A stretch of DNA of 64,000 nt from Amycolatopsis sp. NBC_01488 (lineage in GTDB: Bacteria; Actinomycetota; Actinomycetes; Mycobacteriales; Pseudonocardiaceae). Shown here in pieces: positions 16,289-24,217 of the stretch. The notes beneath the pieces were generated by a model. The model did not search any database. It was not told the origin of the DNA and saw nothing but the letters and a program-made list of their open reading frames with translations. How positions within the stretch are numbered: position 1 is the first letter of the stretch; each line of letters opens with the position of its first letter. Made by a program: the position numbers and the translations under genes. The DNA lies in the NCBI RefSeq assembly GCF_036227105.1, contig NZ_CP109434.1, forward strand, positions 6,420,501 through 6,484,500, written 5' to 3'.

Positions 16289-16984
16289 GGCGAGGTGGAC
16301 GATCGCCGCGGCCACCTCCTCGGCGGTGCCCACCCGGCCGAACGGGCTCTGCTCTCGCAGCGCTTCACCGCGCGGGCCGGCCAGGGCGGACTCCTGGCGC
16401 TCGGTCGCGACGAACCCCGGCGCCACCGACGTCACCGAAATCCCGTGTGGTGCCAGGGCGATCGCCATCGACTGGCCGAACGCCTGCAGGGCCGCCTTGC
16501 TCGCGCCGTACGCCGGGTGCTCGGGTTCGCCGCGGAACGCGCCGCGCGAGCCGACGTTGACGACGCTGCCCGGGCGGCCGTGCTCGATCAGGTGCCGCGC
16601 GACCGCCCACGTGACGTTCGCGGCACCGAGCAGGTTGACCTCGACCGTGCGCCGCCAGACCGCCACCCACTGGTCGTAGCCGACTTCGGCGACGGCGTGG
16701 CGGGACCGGTCGGTCGGGGCCTGGGCGGCGTTGTTGACCAGGACGTCGACCCGGCCGAGCGCTGCGACGGCCTCGTCGACGACCTGGCGTGCCACGGCCG
16801 GGTCACCGAGGTCGCCCCCGATGCAGGTGTGCCCGGACCCGGTCAGCTCGCGCATCGTCGTCTCGGCGTCGTCGCGCCGGGTCGCGTAGTGGACGGCCAC
16901 GCGGTACCCGCGGGCCGCGAACGCCGCGGCGGTCGCCCGGCCGATGCCGCGCGAACCGCCCGTGACCAGGACGCCTTTGGTCAT
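16223..16984 (-). CDS. SDR family oxidoreductase
   Basis: 253 residues. A classical short-chain dehydrogenase: VTGGSRGIGRAT (NAD(P) loop), a D-rich GGDLGDPAVAR, LVNNAAQAP, a serine in GSRGAFRG, YGASK (catalytic Tyr/Lys) and a C-terminal SSGAVLDVNGASYL. Arg residues after the loop (HYATRRDD) suggest NADPH. Its ATG overlaps the stop of the TetR gene upstream, so the two are one leftward transcript. The likely target set of that TetR also includes the divergent epimerase-like gene. Confidence 0.9.
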   Translation of the reverse strand: MTKGVLVTGGSRGIGRATAAAFAARGYRVAVHYATRRDDAETTMRELTGSGHTCIGGDLGDPAVARQVVDEAVAALGRVDVLVNNAAQAPTDRSRHAVAEVGYDQWVAVWRRTVEVNLLGAANVTWAVARHLIEHGRPGSVVNVGSRGAFRGEPEHPAYGASKAALQAFGQSMAIALAPHGISVTSVAPGFVATERQESALAGPRGEALREQSPFGRVGTAEEVAAAIVHLASPEAAWSSGAVLDVNGASYLR

Positions 16985-17556
16985 CGCTCGTCTCCTGGAG
17001 GTGCGGACAGGGCCCGCAGGTCGTCGAACGCCCGGGAGAGGTGGACGTCCAGGCTCCGCGCCGGGTCGTCGAGCCAGGCCTGGGCCGCGTGGTGGAAGGT
17101 GGCCCAGCCGGTGTGCGCGGCCAGGGCCGCCGGCCCGGCTGGGACGCCGCGTCGTCGCAGCGCCTCGGCGAGCGCGTCGGTGAGCGAGGCGTGCTTGGCC
17201 AGCTCGCGTTCCCGCAGCGCCGGGGTCGCGGCGATGATCGCCAGCCGGGGCTCGGAGAACGGGCGGTGGGCTTCGAGGATCCGTGCGGCTTTCCGGAAGG
17301 CGCGCAGCAGGACTTCGTACGGCGTCAGGCCGTCGGGTGCTTCGGCGACTTCGTGCGTCATCGTGTCGCGCAGGTCGGCTTCGCCGTCGAAGAGGACTTC
17401 GCGCTTGTCCGGGAAGTGCCGGAAGTACGTGCGCTCGTTGAGTCCGGCCCGCGCGGCGATCTCGGCGGTGGTCGTCCGGTCGAACCCGTGTTCTGCGTAC
17501 AGCTCGAGCGCCGCCTGCTGAAGGCGGCGCCGCGCGTCCGCTCCGCTCCGTGGCAC
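16981..17556 (-). CDS. TetR family transcriptional regulator
   Basis: 191 residues. The N-terminal HTH is LQQAALELYAEHGFDRTTTAEIAARAGLNERTYFRHFPDKREVLFDGE; the C-terminal ligand domain is ordinary. It precedes an SDR gene with ATGA overlap and is divergent from another NAD-binding oxidoreductase. Three copies of a GCCAGTSACTGGC-type palindrome lie in the 122-bp gap, the expected operators for a self-regulating TetR. Confidence 0.9.
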   Translation of the reverse strand: MPRSGADARRRLQQAALELYAEHGFDRTTTAEIAARAGLNERTYFRHFPDKREVLFDGEADLRDTMTHEVAEAPDGLTPYEVLLRAFRKAARILEAHRPFSEPRLAIIAATPALRERELAKHASLTDALAEALRRRGVPAGPAALAAHTGWATFHHAAQAWLDDPARSLDVHLSRAFDDLRALSAPPGDER

Positions 17557-17577
17557 CGGCCGAGGCTACCGCATTCC

Positions 17578-17661
17578 GCCAGTGACTGGCGTCACCTTGT
17601 GCTCGCGGGTGGCGCGCAGCGTAAGGTCAGCGACTGGCGCTAAGTAGTGCCAGTCACTGGC
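17578..17661. promoter_or_regulatory. Triple TetR operator
   Basis: GCCAGTGACTGGC (17578-17590) and GCCAGTCACTGGC (17649-17661) are perfect 6-bp arms around one central base. GTCAGCGACTGGC (17626-17638) matches at 11 of 13 positions. ACTGGCG(C/T)TAAG follows the two right-hand sites. Centres are 48 and 23 bp apart. They cover the whole gap between tetR and the divergent oxidoreductase. Confidence 0.7.
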
Positions 17662-17678
17662 GTTAAGCAGGAGAACCC

Positions 17679-18563
17679 ATGCATGTCTTCGTCACCGGTG
17701 GCTCCGGCCAGACCGGGCCCGCCGTCGTCGCCGAACTCCTTTCCGCGGGTCACACCGTCACCGGCCTCGCGCGGTCGGACGCCGCTGCCGCCCGGCTGGA
17801 GTCGCTCGGCGCCACCGCACACCCCGGCTCCCTCGAGGACCTCGACGCCCTGCGTCGCGGAGCCGAGGCCGCCGACGGCGTCCTGCACATGGCGTTCGGC
17901 GGCGACTTCGCCGACCCGGACGCCATGACCCGGCGCGACACGGCCGCGATCGACGCGCTCGGCCGGGCGCTGGCGGGCAAGCCGTTCGTCAGCACGTCGG
18001 GCACGCTGGTCCTGCCCGCCGGGCGGGAGACCACCGAGCGGGACGAACCCGACCACGACGGGATGGCCGCCTTCCGCATCCCGGGCGAACGGGCCTGCCT
18101 GGACTTCGGCGGTAGCGTGGTCCGGCTCGCGCCGACCGTCCACGGCCCGCGCGACCACGGCTTCGTCCCGATGCTGATCGCCACGGCGCGCCGGACGGGC
18201 CGGTCGGCTCACGTCGGCGACGGCGGCAACCGCTGGCCCGCGGTGCACCGGCGCGACGCGGCGGTCCTGTTCCGCCTGGCCCTCGAGCAGGCCCCCACCG
18301 GCAGCGTGCTGCACGGCGTGGCCGAGACCGTGACGCTGAAGAGCGTCGCGGAGACGATCGCCCGGAAGCTCGGCGTGCCCACGGTGTCGCTCACGCCGGA
18401 GGCGGCGGCGACGCACTTTCCCAGCCCGTTCATGGCCCGGGTGTTCGGCTTCGACGGGCCGGTTTCCGGCGCCGGAACGCGGCGGCTGCTCGGCTGGGAG
18501 CCCACGCACCCGGGTCTGCTCGAAGACCTGGAAACCGGCGACTACTTCACCGTGCCGGCTTAG
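17679..18563 (+). CDS. NAD-dependent epimerase/SDR (atypical) oxidoreductase
   Basis: 294 residues. The extended SDR nucleotide loop is VTGGSGQTGPAVVAELL. LHMAFGG is followed by a serine/threonine stretch FVSTSGTLV, and the usual YxxxK is replaced here by a weaker region (FRIPGERA), so this is an atypical member. The C-terminal TRRLLGWEP is family-typical. ATG follows AGGAG. It is divergent from TetR with the strong operators upstream, so it should be induced when TetR is released. Substrate unknown. Its 3' end overlaps the cupin gene by 4 bp. Confidence 0.85.
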   Translation: MHVFVTGGSGQTGPAVVAELLSAGHTVTGLARSDAAAARLESLGATAHPGSLEDLDALRRGAEAADGVLHMAFGGDFADPDAMTRRDTAAIDALGRALAGKPFVSTSGTLVLPAGRETTERDEPDHDGMAAFRIPGERACLDFGGSVVRLAPTVHGPRDHGFVPMLIATARRTGRSAHVGDGGNRWPAVHRRDAAVLFRLALEQAPTGSVLHGVAETVTLKSVAETIARKLGVPTVSLTPEAAATHFPSPFMARVFGFDGPVSGAGTRRLLGWEPTHPGLLEDLETGDYFTVPA

Positions 18564-19294
18564 CTGTCGAGCGGGTCGATACGCGGGGTTTCGTCCGGCC
18601 CCACCGGGAAGTGGGCGATGAACGTGACGCCGTCCTCCTGCGCGTCGAAGCGCGCGATCCGCACCGCTTCCGGCTCGTAGAACACGTCGCCGGGGCGCAG
18701 CAGCGACTCGGGTTCGCCCTCGATCTGGTAGACCGCCGAACCGGTCTCGACGCTGCCGAACACCGGTCCATTGTGGACGTGCAGGCCGGAGCCGTGGCCG
18801 GGCGCGATGGTGATGCGGCGGATCTCGACGTGGTCGACCACGCGGGGGGCCGGAAGGTGCTGCGCCAGCACCAAAGTCCGGGTCACCGGAGCTTCGGGGA
18901 CGGCCGCGGGTTCGCCGCCCGCGACCGGGTCGCCGATCTCCGTGACAGCGCCGTCGTCCGGGATCTCTTCGATGGCCAGGTGCGTCATCGGCGAGGTGTC
19001 CGTCGCGCCGTGCCAGTGCCACTCGCCGGCGGCGACGCGGACCGTGTCGCCGGGCCGGACCAGCTGGGCCGGCCCGCCGCGCCGCTGCACGTACCCCGTG
19101 CCCTCGGTGACGACGAGGACCTGGCCGAGCGGGTGCCGGTGCCAGCGCGTGCGGGCGCCGGGCGCGAACTGCACGCGGTCGACCTGGGTCCGCGACGGGC
19201 CTTCGGGGACGGCGAGCGACGTGACCCAGGCGCTGCCGGTGATCGCGTCGGCGGGCGCGGCGATGCCGGCCGCGGGAACGGGACGGACGTGCAC
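18560..19294 (-). CDS. Bicupin (two cupin domains)
   Basis: 244 residues with two cupin folds. The first (about 35-105) has TRWHRHPLGQ and WHWHGATDT; the second (about 150-235) has SGLHVHNGPVFG and a later acidic stretch. Histidine clusters suggest a metal site in the first domain and a partial one in the second. Quercetinase, gentisate dioxygenase and carboxymuconolactone-linked cupins share this look, so function is open. It lies 12 bp downstream of a TetR gene on the same strand and is probably its target. Confidence 0.8.
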   Translation of the reverse strand: MHVRPVPAAGIAAPADAITGSAWVTSLAVPEGPSRTQVDRVQFAPGARTRWHRHPLGQVLVVTEGTGYVQRRGGPAQLVRPGDTVRVAAGEWHWHGATDTSPMTHLAIEEIPDDGAVTEIGDPVAGGEPAAVPEAPVTRTLVLAQHLPAPRVVDHVEIRRITIAPGHGSGLHVHNGPVFGSVETGSAVYQIEGEPESLLRPGDVFYEPEAVRIARFDAQEDGVTFIAHFPVGPDETPRIDPLDS

Positions 19295-19305
19295 GAAAGA
19301 CTCCC

Positions 19306-19872
19306 TCAGTAGGCGGAAAGCAAGGCCAGGACGCCGGAAACGGCCTGGTCGAACGGTTCGGGCGCGTTCGCGGCACGCGCCAGCACGTAGCCGCCCTGCA
19401 GGACGGCGACGACGGTGGCGGCCAGGGCGGCGGTGTCCAGCTCGGCGGGCAGTTCACCCGCGGCGCGGCCTTCGTCGAGGACTTCGGCCAGCCGCGCCCG
19501 CAGGCGCGTCAGGGTCCGGTCGACCGGGGCACGCAGCTCCGGGTCGGCGACGATCTCGGGGTCCTGCGTCAGCCGTCCGATCGGGCACCCCTTGAGCACT
19601 TCGCGCTCACGACGCAGGTAAGCCGTGATCCGCTCGACGGCCGTCCCGGGCGCGCGCAGCTGCGCCTCGGCGGCGGCCAGCAGCTCGTCCGCGCTGCGGC
19701 GCACGGCTTCCAGCGCCAGCTCCCGCTTGCCGGAAAAGTGGTGGTACATGCTGCCCTGGCCGGCGCCGGCGTGCTGCTGGATGGCCTTGGGGCTGGTGCC
19801 CACGTAGCCGCGTTCCCACAGCAGCGCCCGCGTGCTGTCGATGAGCTGGTCCCTGGTGTCCACGCCGAGCAC
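19306..19872 (-). CDS. TetR family transcriptional regulator
   Basis: 188 residues from GTG 19872; GTG 19863 is possible too. HTH: LIDSTRALLWERGYVGTSPKAIQQHAGAGQGSMYHHFSGKRELA. The C-terminal domain (ELPAELDTAALAATVVAVLQGGYVLARA) is the LmrA/YxaF type. Its start codon touches a nearly perfect 22-bp palindrome, so it is probably autorepressed with a short or absent leader. The bicupin follows directly. Confidence 0.9.
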   Translation of the reverse strand: MLGVDTRDQLIDSTRALLWERGYVGTSPKAIQQHAGAGQGSMYHHFSGKRELALEAVRRSADELLAAAEAQLRAPGTAVERITAYLRREREVLKGCPIGRLTQDPEIVADPELRAPVDRTLTRLRARLAEVLDEGRAAGELPAELDTAALAATVVAVLQGGYVLARAANAPEPFDQAVSGVLALLSAY

Positions 19873-19893
19873 TGTACATACTAGTAGGTACAG
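19872..19893. promoter_or_regulatory. Candidate TetR operator, 22-bp palindrome
   Basis: CTGTACATACT pairs with AGTAGGTACAG with one mismatched base pair (19878 against 19887). The site abuts the GTG of the TetR gene and includes a TAGTAT-like -10 on the minus strand. Binding there would block transcription start. Confidence 0.6.
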
Positions 19894-19939
19894 CCGCCAG
19901 GGACTTTCGCCTGTGACGGCTCCGCGTACGGGCGGTCGC

Positions 19940-20611
19940 TCAGGCGTCGAGCAGGGGGACGAGGTAGCGGCGGGCCAGCGCGGCCAGCTGCGCCTCGTCG
20001 TCGAGGTCGATGACGTGGCTGGGGATGGCGAGGAAGGAGCCGGACACCCGGACCATCAGCTCGGCCACGACGTCGGCGTCCAGCTCGGCGCGCACGTTCC
20101 CCGCGTGCTGCTCGTGCCGGAGCTGGCCGGCCACGAACTCCCGCACGGTGGCCAGCGTCCGCCCGTCGTCGGTGATCATCGACGACGCGAGCAGCCCCGG
20201 CTCGGCGGCAATCAGGCCGCCGATCAGCGGGTTGGCCCGGATGGCGCGCAGCGAGCTGACGAAGCCGAGCACGACCCGGTCGGCGACCGTCTCGGCCTGC
20301 TTGATCTCGATCAGGAAGCGGTCGAAGTAGCGGCGGTACTCGCGGCGCACGACGTGCTCGACGAGCGTGTCCTTCGTCGCGAACCGCCGGTAGACCGTGA
20401 TGCGCGAGAGCCCGGCGCGCTTGGCGACGTCCTCCATCGTGGACCGCTGGATGCCCATCCGGCAGAACTGCTCGTAGGCCGCGTCGAGGAGGCGGACGCG
20501 GATTTCGTCGGCGTCGCCGACCTGCTCGACGGCGTCGACGTACGCGCGCTCCAGCAACGACTCCGCGCCCGGCGCGGCGGTGAACGGCGACGCCACGGGT
20601 TCCACAGGCAT
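19940..20611 (-). CDS. TetR family regulator divergent from lcp (LcpR-like)
   Basis: 223 residues. HTH: LLDAAYEQFCRMGIQRSTMEDVAKRAGLSRITVYRRFATKDTLVEHVV. A 40-residue N-terminal extension precedes it. Published lcp loci of Gordonia and other actinomycetes carry a TetR repressor (LcpR) divergent from the rubber oxygenase gene; this one has the same placement. Inverted repeats in the 130-bp shared gap are candidate operators. Assignment as LcpR rests on context. Confidence 0.85.
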   Translation of the reverse strand: MPVEPVASPFTAAPGAESLLERAYVDAVEQVGDADEIRVRLLDAAYEQFCRMGIQRSTMEDVAKRAGLSRITVYRRFATKDTLVEHVVRREYRRYFDRFLIEIKQAETVADRVVLGFVSSLRAIRANPLIGGLIAAEPGLLASSMITDDGRTLATVREFVAGQLRHEQHAGNVRAELDADVVAELMVRVSGSFLAIPSHVIDLDDEAQLAALARRYLVPLLDA

Positions 20612-20654
20612 CTTCTGATCCTTCCAGCCCAGGTCTTGCGGGGGTCAGCACATC

Positions 20655-20710
20655 ATGCTCTGATACAAAGAGGCAAGTCGCGTATCACCGTATCCACATT
20701 GTCAGAGCAT
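20655..20710. promoter_or_regulatory. Candidate operators in the lcpR-lcp gap
   Basis: ATGCTCTGA (20655-20663) and TCAGAGCAT (20702-20710) are perfect 9-bp inverted arms. Between them TGATAC (20661-20666) faces GTATCA (20682-20687), and CGTATC repeats at 20681 and 20689. This is dense symmetry expected for a TetR-controlled divergent promoter. Confidence 0.5.
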
Positions 20711-20741
20711 CAGTGTTGATCTCGGCTCCGGAGGAGAAGCG

Positions 20742-21959
20742 ATGGCCAAGGACGAAGTCAGCCGGCGGCTCGCGTTGAAGCGCGGCGGGGCGCTGGGCGC
20801 GCTGGGCGCGGTGACCGTGGCGTCGCCGGCGTTGTGGACGTGGCCGGCGGCGGCGTCGGTCGCCCGCACCGGGGCCGGCGCGGATCCCCGGTGGGTGTGG
20901 GACCCGGAGGCCGACGCGCTGCTCGCGTCGGTCATCGACCGCGGGGACGTGCCCACGGTGAACGCGCTGCTGCGGACGTGGCAGAAGAACGGCCAGGCCC
21001 TGCCGGACGGCCTGCCCGCCGACGTGCGGGACTTCGTCGAGCGGGCGCGGCAGCTGCCGTCCTGGATGGACCGGGGCAAGCTCGCGTCGTCGTTCGCGTT
21101 CACCGAGAAGCGCGGGCTCTACCTCGGCGTGCTGTACGGCCTGGCCAGCGGGATGATGAGCACGGTCATCCCGCACGAGGCGCGCGCGGTGTACTGGTCC
21201 AAGGGCGGCGCAGCCATGAAGGACCGCATCTCCAAGACCGCCAAGCTCGGCTACGACGTCATGACGCGCACCGCCTTCGAACCCGACGGCGAGATGATCG
21301 TGACGTGCGTGAAGACCCGGCTGGTGCACGCCGCCGTCCGCCACCTCCTGCCGCGGTCGCCGCAGTGGACCGGCACCGCCGACCAGACGGCGCCGATCAG
21401 CCAGCGCGACCTGCTCGTCACGTGGCACAGCCTGCCGACGACGGTGCTGGGGAAGCTGACCTCGTGGGAGGTGCCGATCCCGGCGGCGGAGTCCGCCGGG
21501 TTCCTGCACTCCTGGCAGCTGACCGCGCACCTGCTCGGCATCATGGACGAGTACATCCCGGCGTCGTGGGCGGAAGCGAACGTCCAGGCCGAGCAGATCC
21601 TGACGCCGGTGCTGGCGCCGACGGACGAGGGCATCGCCCTGGCCGACATCCTGCTCAACCTGGGGTCCACTGTGGACGGTGGCGTGCTCAGCACCCACGT
21701 CCTGGGCGCGTTCACCCGGTTCATGCTGGGCGACCGGGTCGCGGACTGGCTGCGCATCCCCCGCGAGCCGGTCTGGGACCCGCTGCTGGACGCAGGGTGG
21801 GGCCCGTTCATCGCCGTCCGCGAGGGGCTGCTGCCGTTCCCGCTGGCCCCGGCGGCGTACTGGACCTTCGACGAGCTCCTCCGCCAGGCGGCGTTGCTGT
21901 TCCTGTCCGAGGGCAAGCCGATCAGCATCGAGATCCCCGAGGCGAACCGCCCGTCCTGA
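20742..21959 (+). CDS. lcp: Latex clearing protein (rubber oxygenase), Tat-exported
   Basis: 405 residues. A twin-arginine-like start (SRRLALKRGG) leads a secreted DUF2236 protein. The residues that are essential in the Streptomyces K30 enzyme (E148, R164, K167, T168, H198) are all present two positions earlier: HEAR with E146, DRISKT with R162, K165 and T166, and LVHAAVRH with H196, the axial heme histidine. Lcp is a b-type heme dioxygenase that cleaves cis-1,4-polyisoprene to oligomers with aldehyde and ketone ends, outside the cell. ATG 20742 follows GGAGGAG. Divergent TetR regulator; a strong terminator follows. No oxiAB genes adjoin it. Confidence 0.92.
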   Translation: MAKDEVSRRLALKRGGALGALGAVTVASPALWTWPAAASVARTGAGADPRWVWDPEADALLASVIDRGDVPTVNALLRTWQKNGQALPDGLPADVRDFVERARQLPSWMDRGKLASSFAFTEKRGLYLGVLYGLASGMMSTVIPHEARAVYWSKGGAAMKDRISKTAKLGYDVMTRTAFEPDGEMIVTCVKTRLVHAAVRHLLPRSPQWTGTADQTAPISQRDLLVTWHSLPTTVLGKLTSWEVPIPAAESAGFLHSWQLTAHLLGIMDEYIPASWAEANVQAEQILTPVLAPTDEGIALADILLNLGSTVDGGVLSTHVLGAFTRFMLGDRVADWLRIPREPVWDPLLDAGWGPFIAVREGLLPFPLAPAAYWTFDELLRQAALLFLSEGKPISIEIPEANRPS

Positions 21960-21961
21960 GT

Positions 21962-21990
21962 CCCGGGGCCGCCGGTCCGGCGGCCCCGGG
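21962..21990. terminator. Bidirectional terminator between lcp and MFS genes
   Basis: CCCGGGGCCGCCG (21962-21974) and its exact complement (21978-21990) form a 13-bp stem with a 3-base loop, placed between two convergent stops. Confidence 0.7.
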
Positions 21991-21994
21991 TTCG

Positions 21995-23350
21995 TCAGTC
22001 CAGCATCGAGTTCTTCGTCTCCGGGGCCCACTTCACCGACACCACGAGCCCCACGACGAGGACGAGCGTCAGGATCAGCATCGTCGGGGAAAACCCGATC
22101 CCGTCCAACGCGAGTGGCAGCAGGAACGTGCCGATTGCCGAGCCGATGCGGCTCAACCCGTTCAGCAGCCCCACGCCCGAGCTGCGCAGGTCCGTGGGGA
22201 ACAGCTCCGGCGGGTACACCTGGTCGAGGTTGACCGCCGCCGACATGGTGAACGTGAAGACCAGGAACAGCGGGAACAACAGGGCCGTCGGGGCGTCCGG
22301 CCAGACCGCCATCGGGGCCATCGACGCGATCAGCACCGCGAACGACCAGATCGTCAGGCCGCGGCGGGTCATCTTCGCCACCAGCCACAGGCCGCCGAGG
22401 CTGCCCAGCAGCAGGAACAGGTTCAGCAGGCCGTCGCTGGTGGTGTCCTCCTCGCCGATGCCGATCTTGAGCAGCACCAGCGGCAGGAACGTGTAGATCG
22501 CGAAGTAGGGGATGACCTGGGCGTTGTAGAAGATGGCGCCGAACGCCGTGGCGCGGCGGTACTGCTTGCCGAACAGCTCGCGGTACCTCGCGCGCCGCTC
22601 CGGGCGGTGAGTGGCCACCAGCTGGTCGAACGCCGCTTCGTCGCCGCGCAGCCGGCGCACCACCGCGCGGGCCTGGTCGAGGCGGCCCTGCGTGAGCAGC
22701 CAGCGCGGGGACTCCGGGACGCCGATGCGCAGCAGCACCACGGCGATCGCCGGGACGCAGCTCGTCGCCAGCAGCCAGCGCCACGAGTCGCCACCCAGCG
22801 AAACCAGGTAGTTGCCGAGGAAGAACGCCGCGACGTACCCGACGGTCCACAACACGGTCAGCGAAGCCAGCAACCCGCCGCGGTACTTGCGGGGCACGAA
22901 CTCCGCGACGAGCGTCGGCCCGAGCGCGTAGTCGGCGCCGATGCCGATGCCGATCAAGAGCCGCAAGACGAACAACTGCACGGGATCCTGGACGAAGAAC
23001 TCGGCGGCCGACGCGACGGCGATCAGCAGGAAGTCCACAGTGTACAGTCGCTGCCGGCCGATCTTGTCCGCCGCCCAGCCGACCAGCACGCTGCCGAGGA
23101 AGATCCCGATCAGCGCCGACGCGCCGAGCAGGCCCTCCCACACCGCGCCGAAACCCAGCGAGGAGGCGATCACCGGCAGGGCGATGCTGATGATGCCCAG
23201 CTCGTAGCCGTCGGAGTAGTTGGCGCAGAACGTCAGCGCCGTGATGCGCAGGTGGAACCGGTTGAGGGGGACGTCGTCGAACGCGGTGTTTTCCGAAGAA
23301 GAGACCGCCTCTTGGTCACTCGGGGAGGAAGAGGTCTTGCTCTGCGGCAT
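21995..23350 (-). CDS. MFS transporter (metabolite:H+ symporter type)
   Basis: 451 residues, 12 predicted membrane segments. The DGYELGIISIALPVI motif in helix 1, GWAADKIGRQR between helices 2 and 3, RLLIGIGIGADYALGPTLVAEFVPRKYRG and PESPRWLL are the marks of the sugar/organic acid symporter branch. A 30-residue polar N-terminus precedes helix 1. The start lies 35 bp inside the RpiR gene, so the two are co-transcribed. With the divergent ammonia-lyase-like gene it suggests uptake of that enzyme's substrate. Confidence 0.87.
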   Translation of the reverse strand: MPQSKTSSSPSDQEAVSSSENTAFDDVPLNRFHLRITALTFCANYSDGYELGIISIALPVIASSLGFGAVWEGLLGASALIGIFLGSVLVGWAADKIGRQRLYTVDFLLIAVASAAEFFVQDPVQLFVLRLLIGIGIGADYALGPTLVAEFVPRKYRGGLLASLTVLWTVGYVAAFFLGNYLVSLGGDSWRWLLATSCVPAIAVVLLRIGVPESPRWLLTQGRLDQARAVVRRLRGDEAAFDQLVATHRPERRARYRELFGKQYRRATAFGAIFYNAQVIPYFAIYTFLPLVLLKIGIGEEDTTSDGLLNLFLLLGSLGGLWLVAKMTRRGLTIWSFAVLIASMAPMAVWPDAPTALLFPLFLVFTFTMSAAVNLDQVYPPELFPTDLRSSGVGLLNGLSRIGSAIGTFLLPLALDGIGFSPTMLILTLVLVVGLVVSVKWAPETKNSMLD

Positions 23351-24140
23351 AGTCTTCGAAGCCTTCCAGTCGTTGCCGGGCCGTGGCGCCGGCCGCGTCG
23401 GCCATCGCCTCGACCAGCGCCACGGTCAGCGAGACGACCGCGGCGTGGGAGTCGAACACGAACTCCGACGCGACACCCGCGCTCAGCACGTCGTCGGCGA
23501 GCGGGGTGAGCGCCGTGACGGGCCGGTCCGTGATCAGGAGGGTGCGCAGGCCCAGCGCGCGGGCCTGCGCGAGCGCGGCGGCGCTTTCCCGCGGGTAGCG
23601 GGGGAGCGCGACCAGGACCAGCGTCCGCGCGCCACACCGGTGGGCGTGGCGCAGGGAATCGCCGAAGACGCTGCCGGAGTCGGTCAGCAGCCGGACGTCC
23701 GGGTGGATCTTCGTGGCCAGGTAGGCGAAAGCGGCGGCCTGGGCCGCGGAGACGCGGTAGCCCGTCACGACGAGCGGGACGGACTCCATCAGGCCCGCCG
23801 CGAGCGTCCGCAGCCGGGTGTCGTCGGCCAGCTGCGTCCGCAACGCCGTGAGGTTCCGGACGTCCGCGTCGATGGCGTCCTGGAACTTGTTGCCGCCGCG
23901 GTCGGGCTCCGGCTCGGCCGCGGCCTCGCGCAGGTAGCGTCGGAACCCGGCGTAGCCGTCGAACCCGAGCAAGGCGACGAACCGGGTGACCGACGGCTGG
24001 CTGGCCTGCGCGTACTCGGCGAGCTCGGCGCTGGTGAGCGCCACGGCCTCGGCCGCGTGGTCGGCGAGGTAGCTGGCGATGCGCCGCTGTGCTGGGGTCA
24101 GCCGGTGCGCGGTGAGCAGCTCGTGCAGCGACCGGGACAC
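23316..24140 (-). CDS. MurR/RpiR family transcriptional regulator
   Basis: 274 residues. N-terminal RpiR HTH (LTPAQRRIASYLADHAAEAVALTSAELAEYAQASQPSVTRFV) is followed by a SIS domain around residues 120-250 (VVTGYRVSAAQAAAFAYLATK, then LVLVALPRYPRES). SIS domains bind phospho-sugars or related small anions. Divergent from the HAL-like gene and overlapping the MFS gene; it most likely controls both. Confidence 0.9.
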   Translation of the reverse strand: MSRSLHELLTAHRLTPAQRRIASYLADHAAEAVALTSAELAEYAQASQPSVTRFVALLGFDGYAGFRRYLREAAAEPEPDRGGNKFQDAIDADVRNLTALRTQLADDTRLRTLAAGLMESVPLVVTGYRVSAAQAAAFAYLATKIHPDVRLLTDSGSVFGDSLRHAHRCGARTLVLVALPRYPRESAAALAQARALGLRTLLITDRPVTALTPLADDVLSAGVASEFVFDSHAAVVSLTVALVEAMADAAGATARQRLEGFEDYAAEQDLFLPE

Positions 24141-24161
24141 GCTGTCTCCGTCCTTGTGCGA

Positions 24162-24175
24162 ATGAATAGTTTCAT
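24162..24175. promoter_or_regulatory. Candidate RpiR operator
   Basis: ATGAA and TTCAT form inverted arms around TAGT, and GAATGAAT recurs 25 bp downstream. The site lies midway in the 77-bp gap between rpiR and the lyase gene, in an AT-rich patch unlike its surroundings. Confidence 0.45.
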
Positions 24176-24217
24176 GTCACCTTAGGAATGAATGAAAACT
24201 TGTCAAGAGGGGTGGCG

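Noticed and set aside
20834..23509. An 891-codon plus-strand frame through lcp and the MFS gene
   Set aside because: Crosses two real, opposite genes and is dominated by Arg/Ala/Gln repeats.
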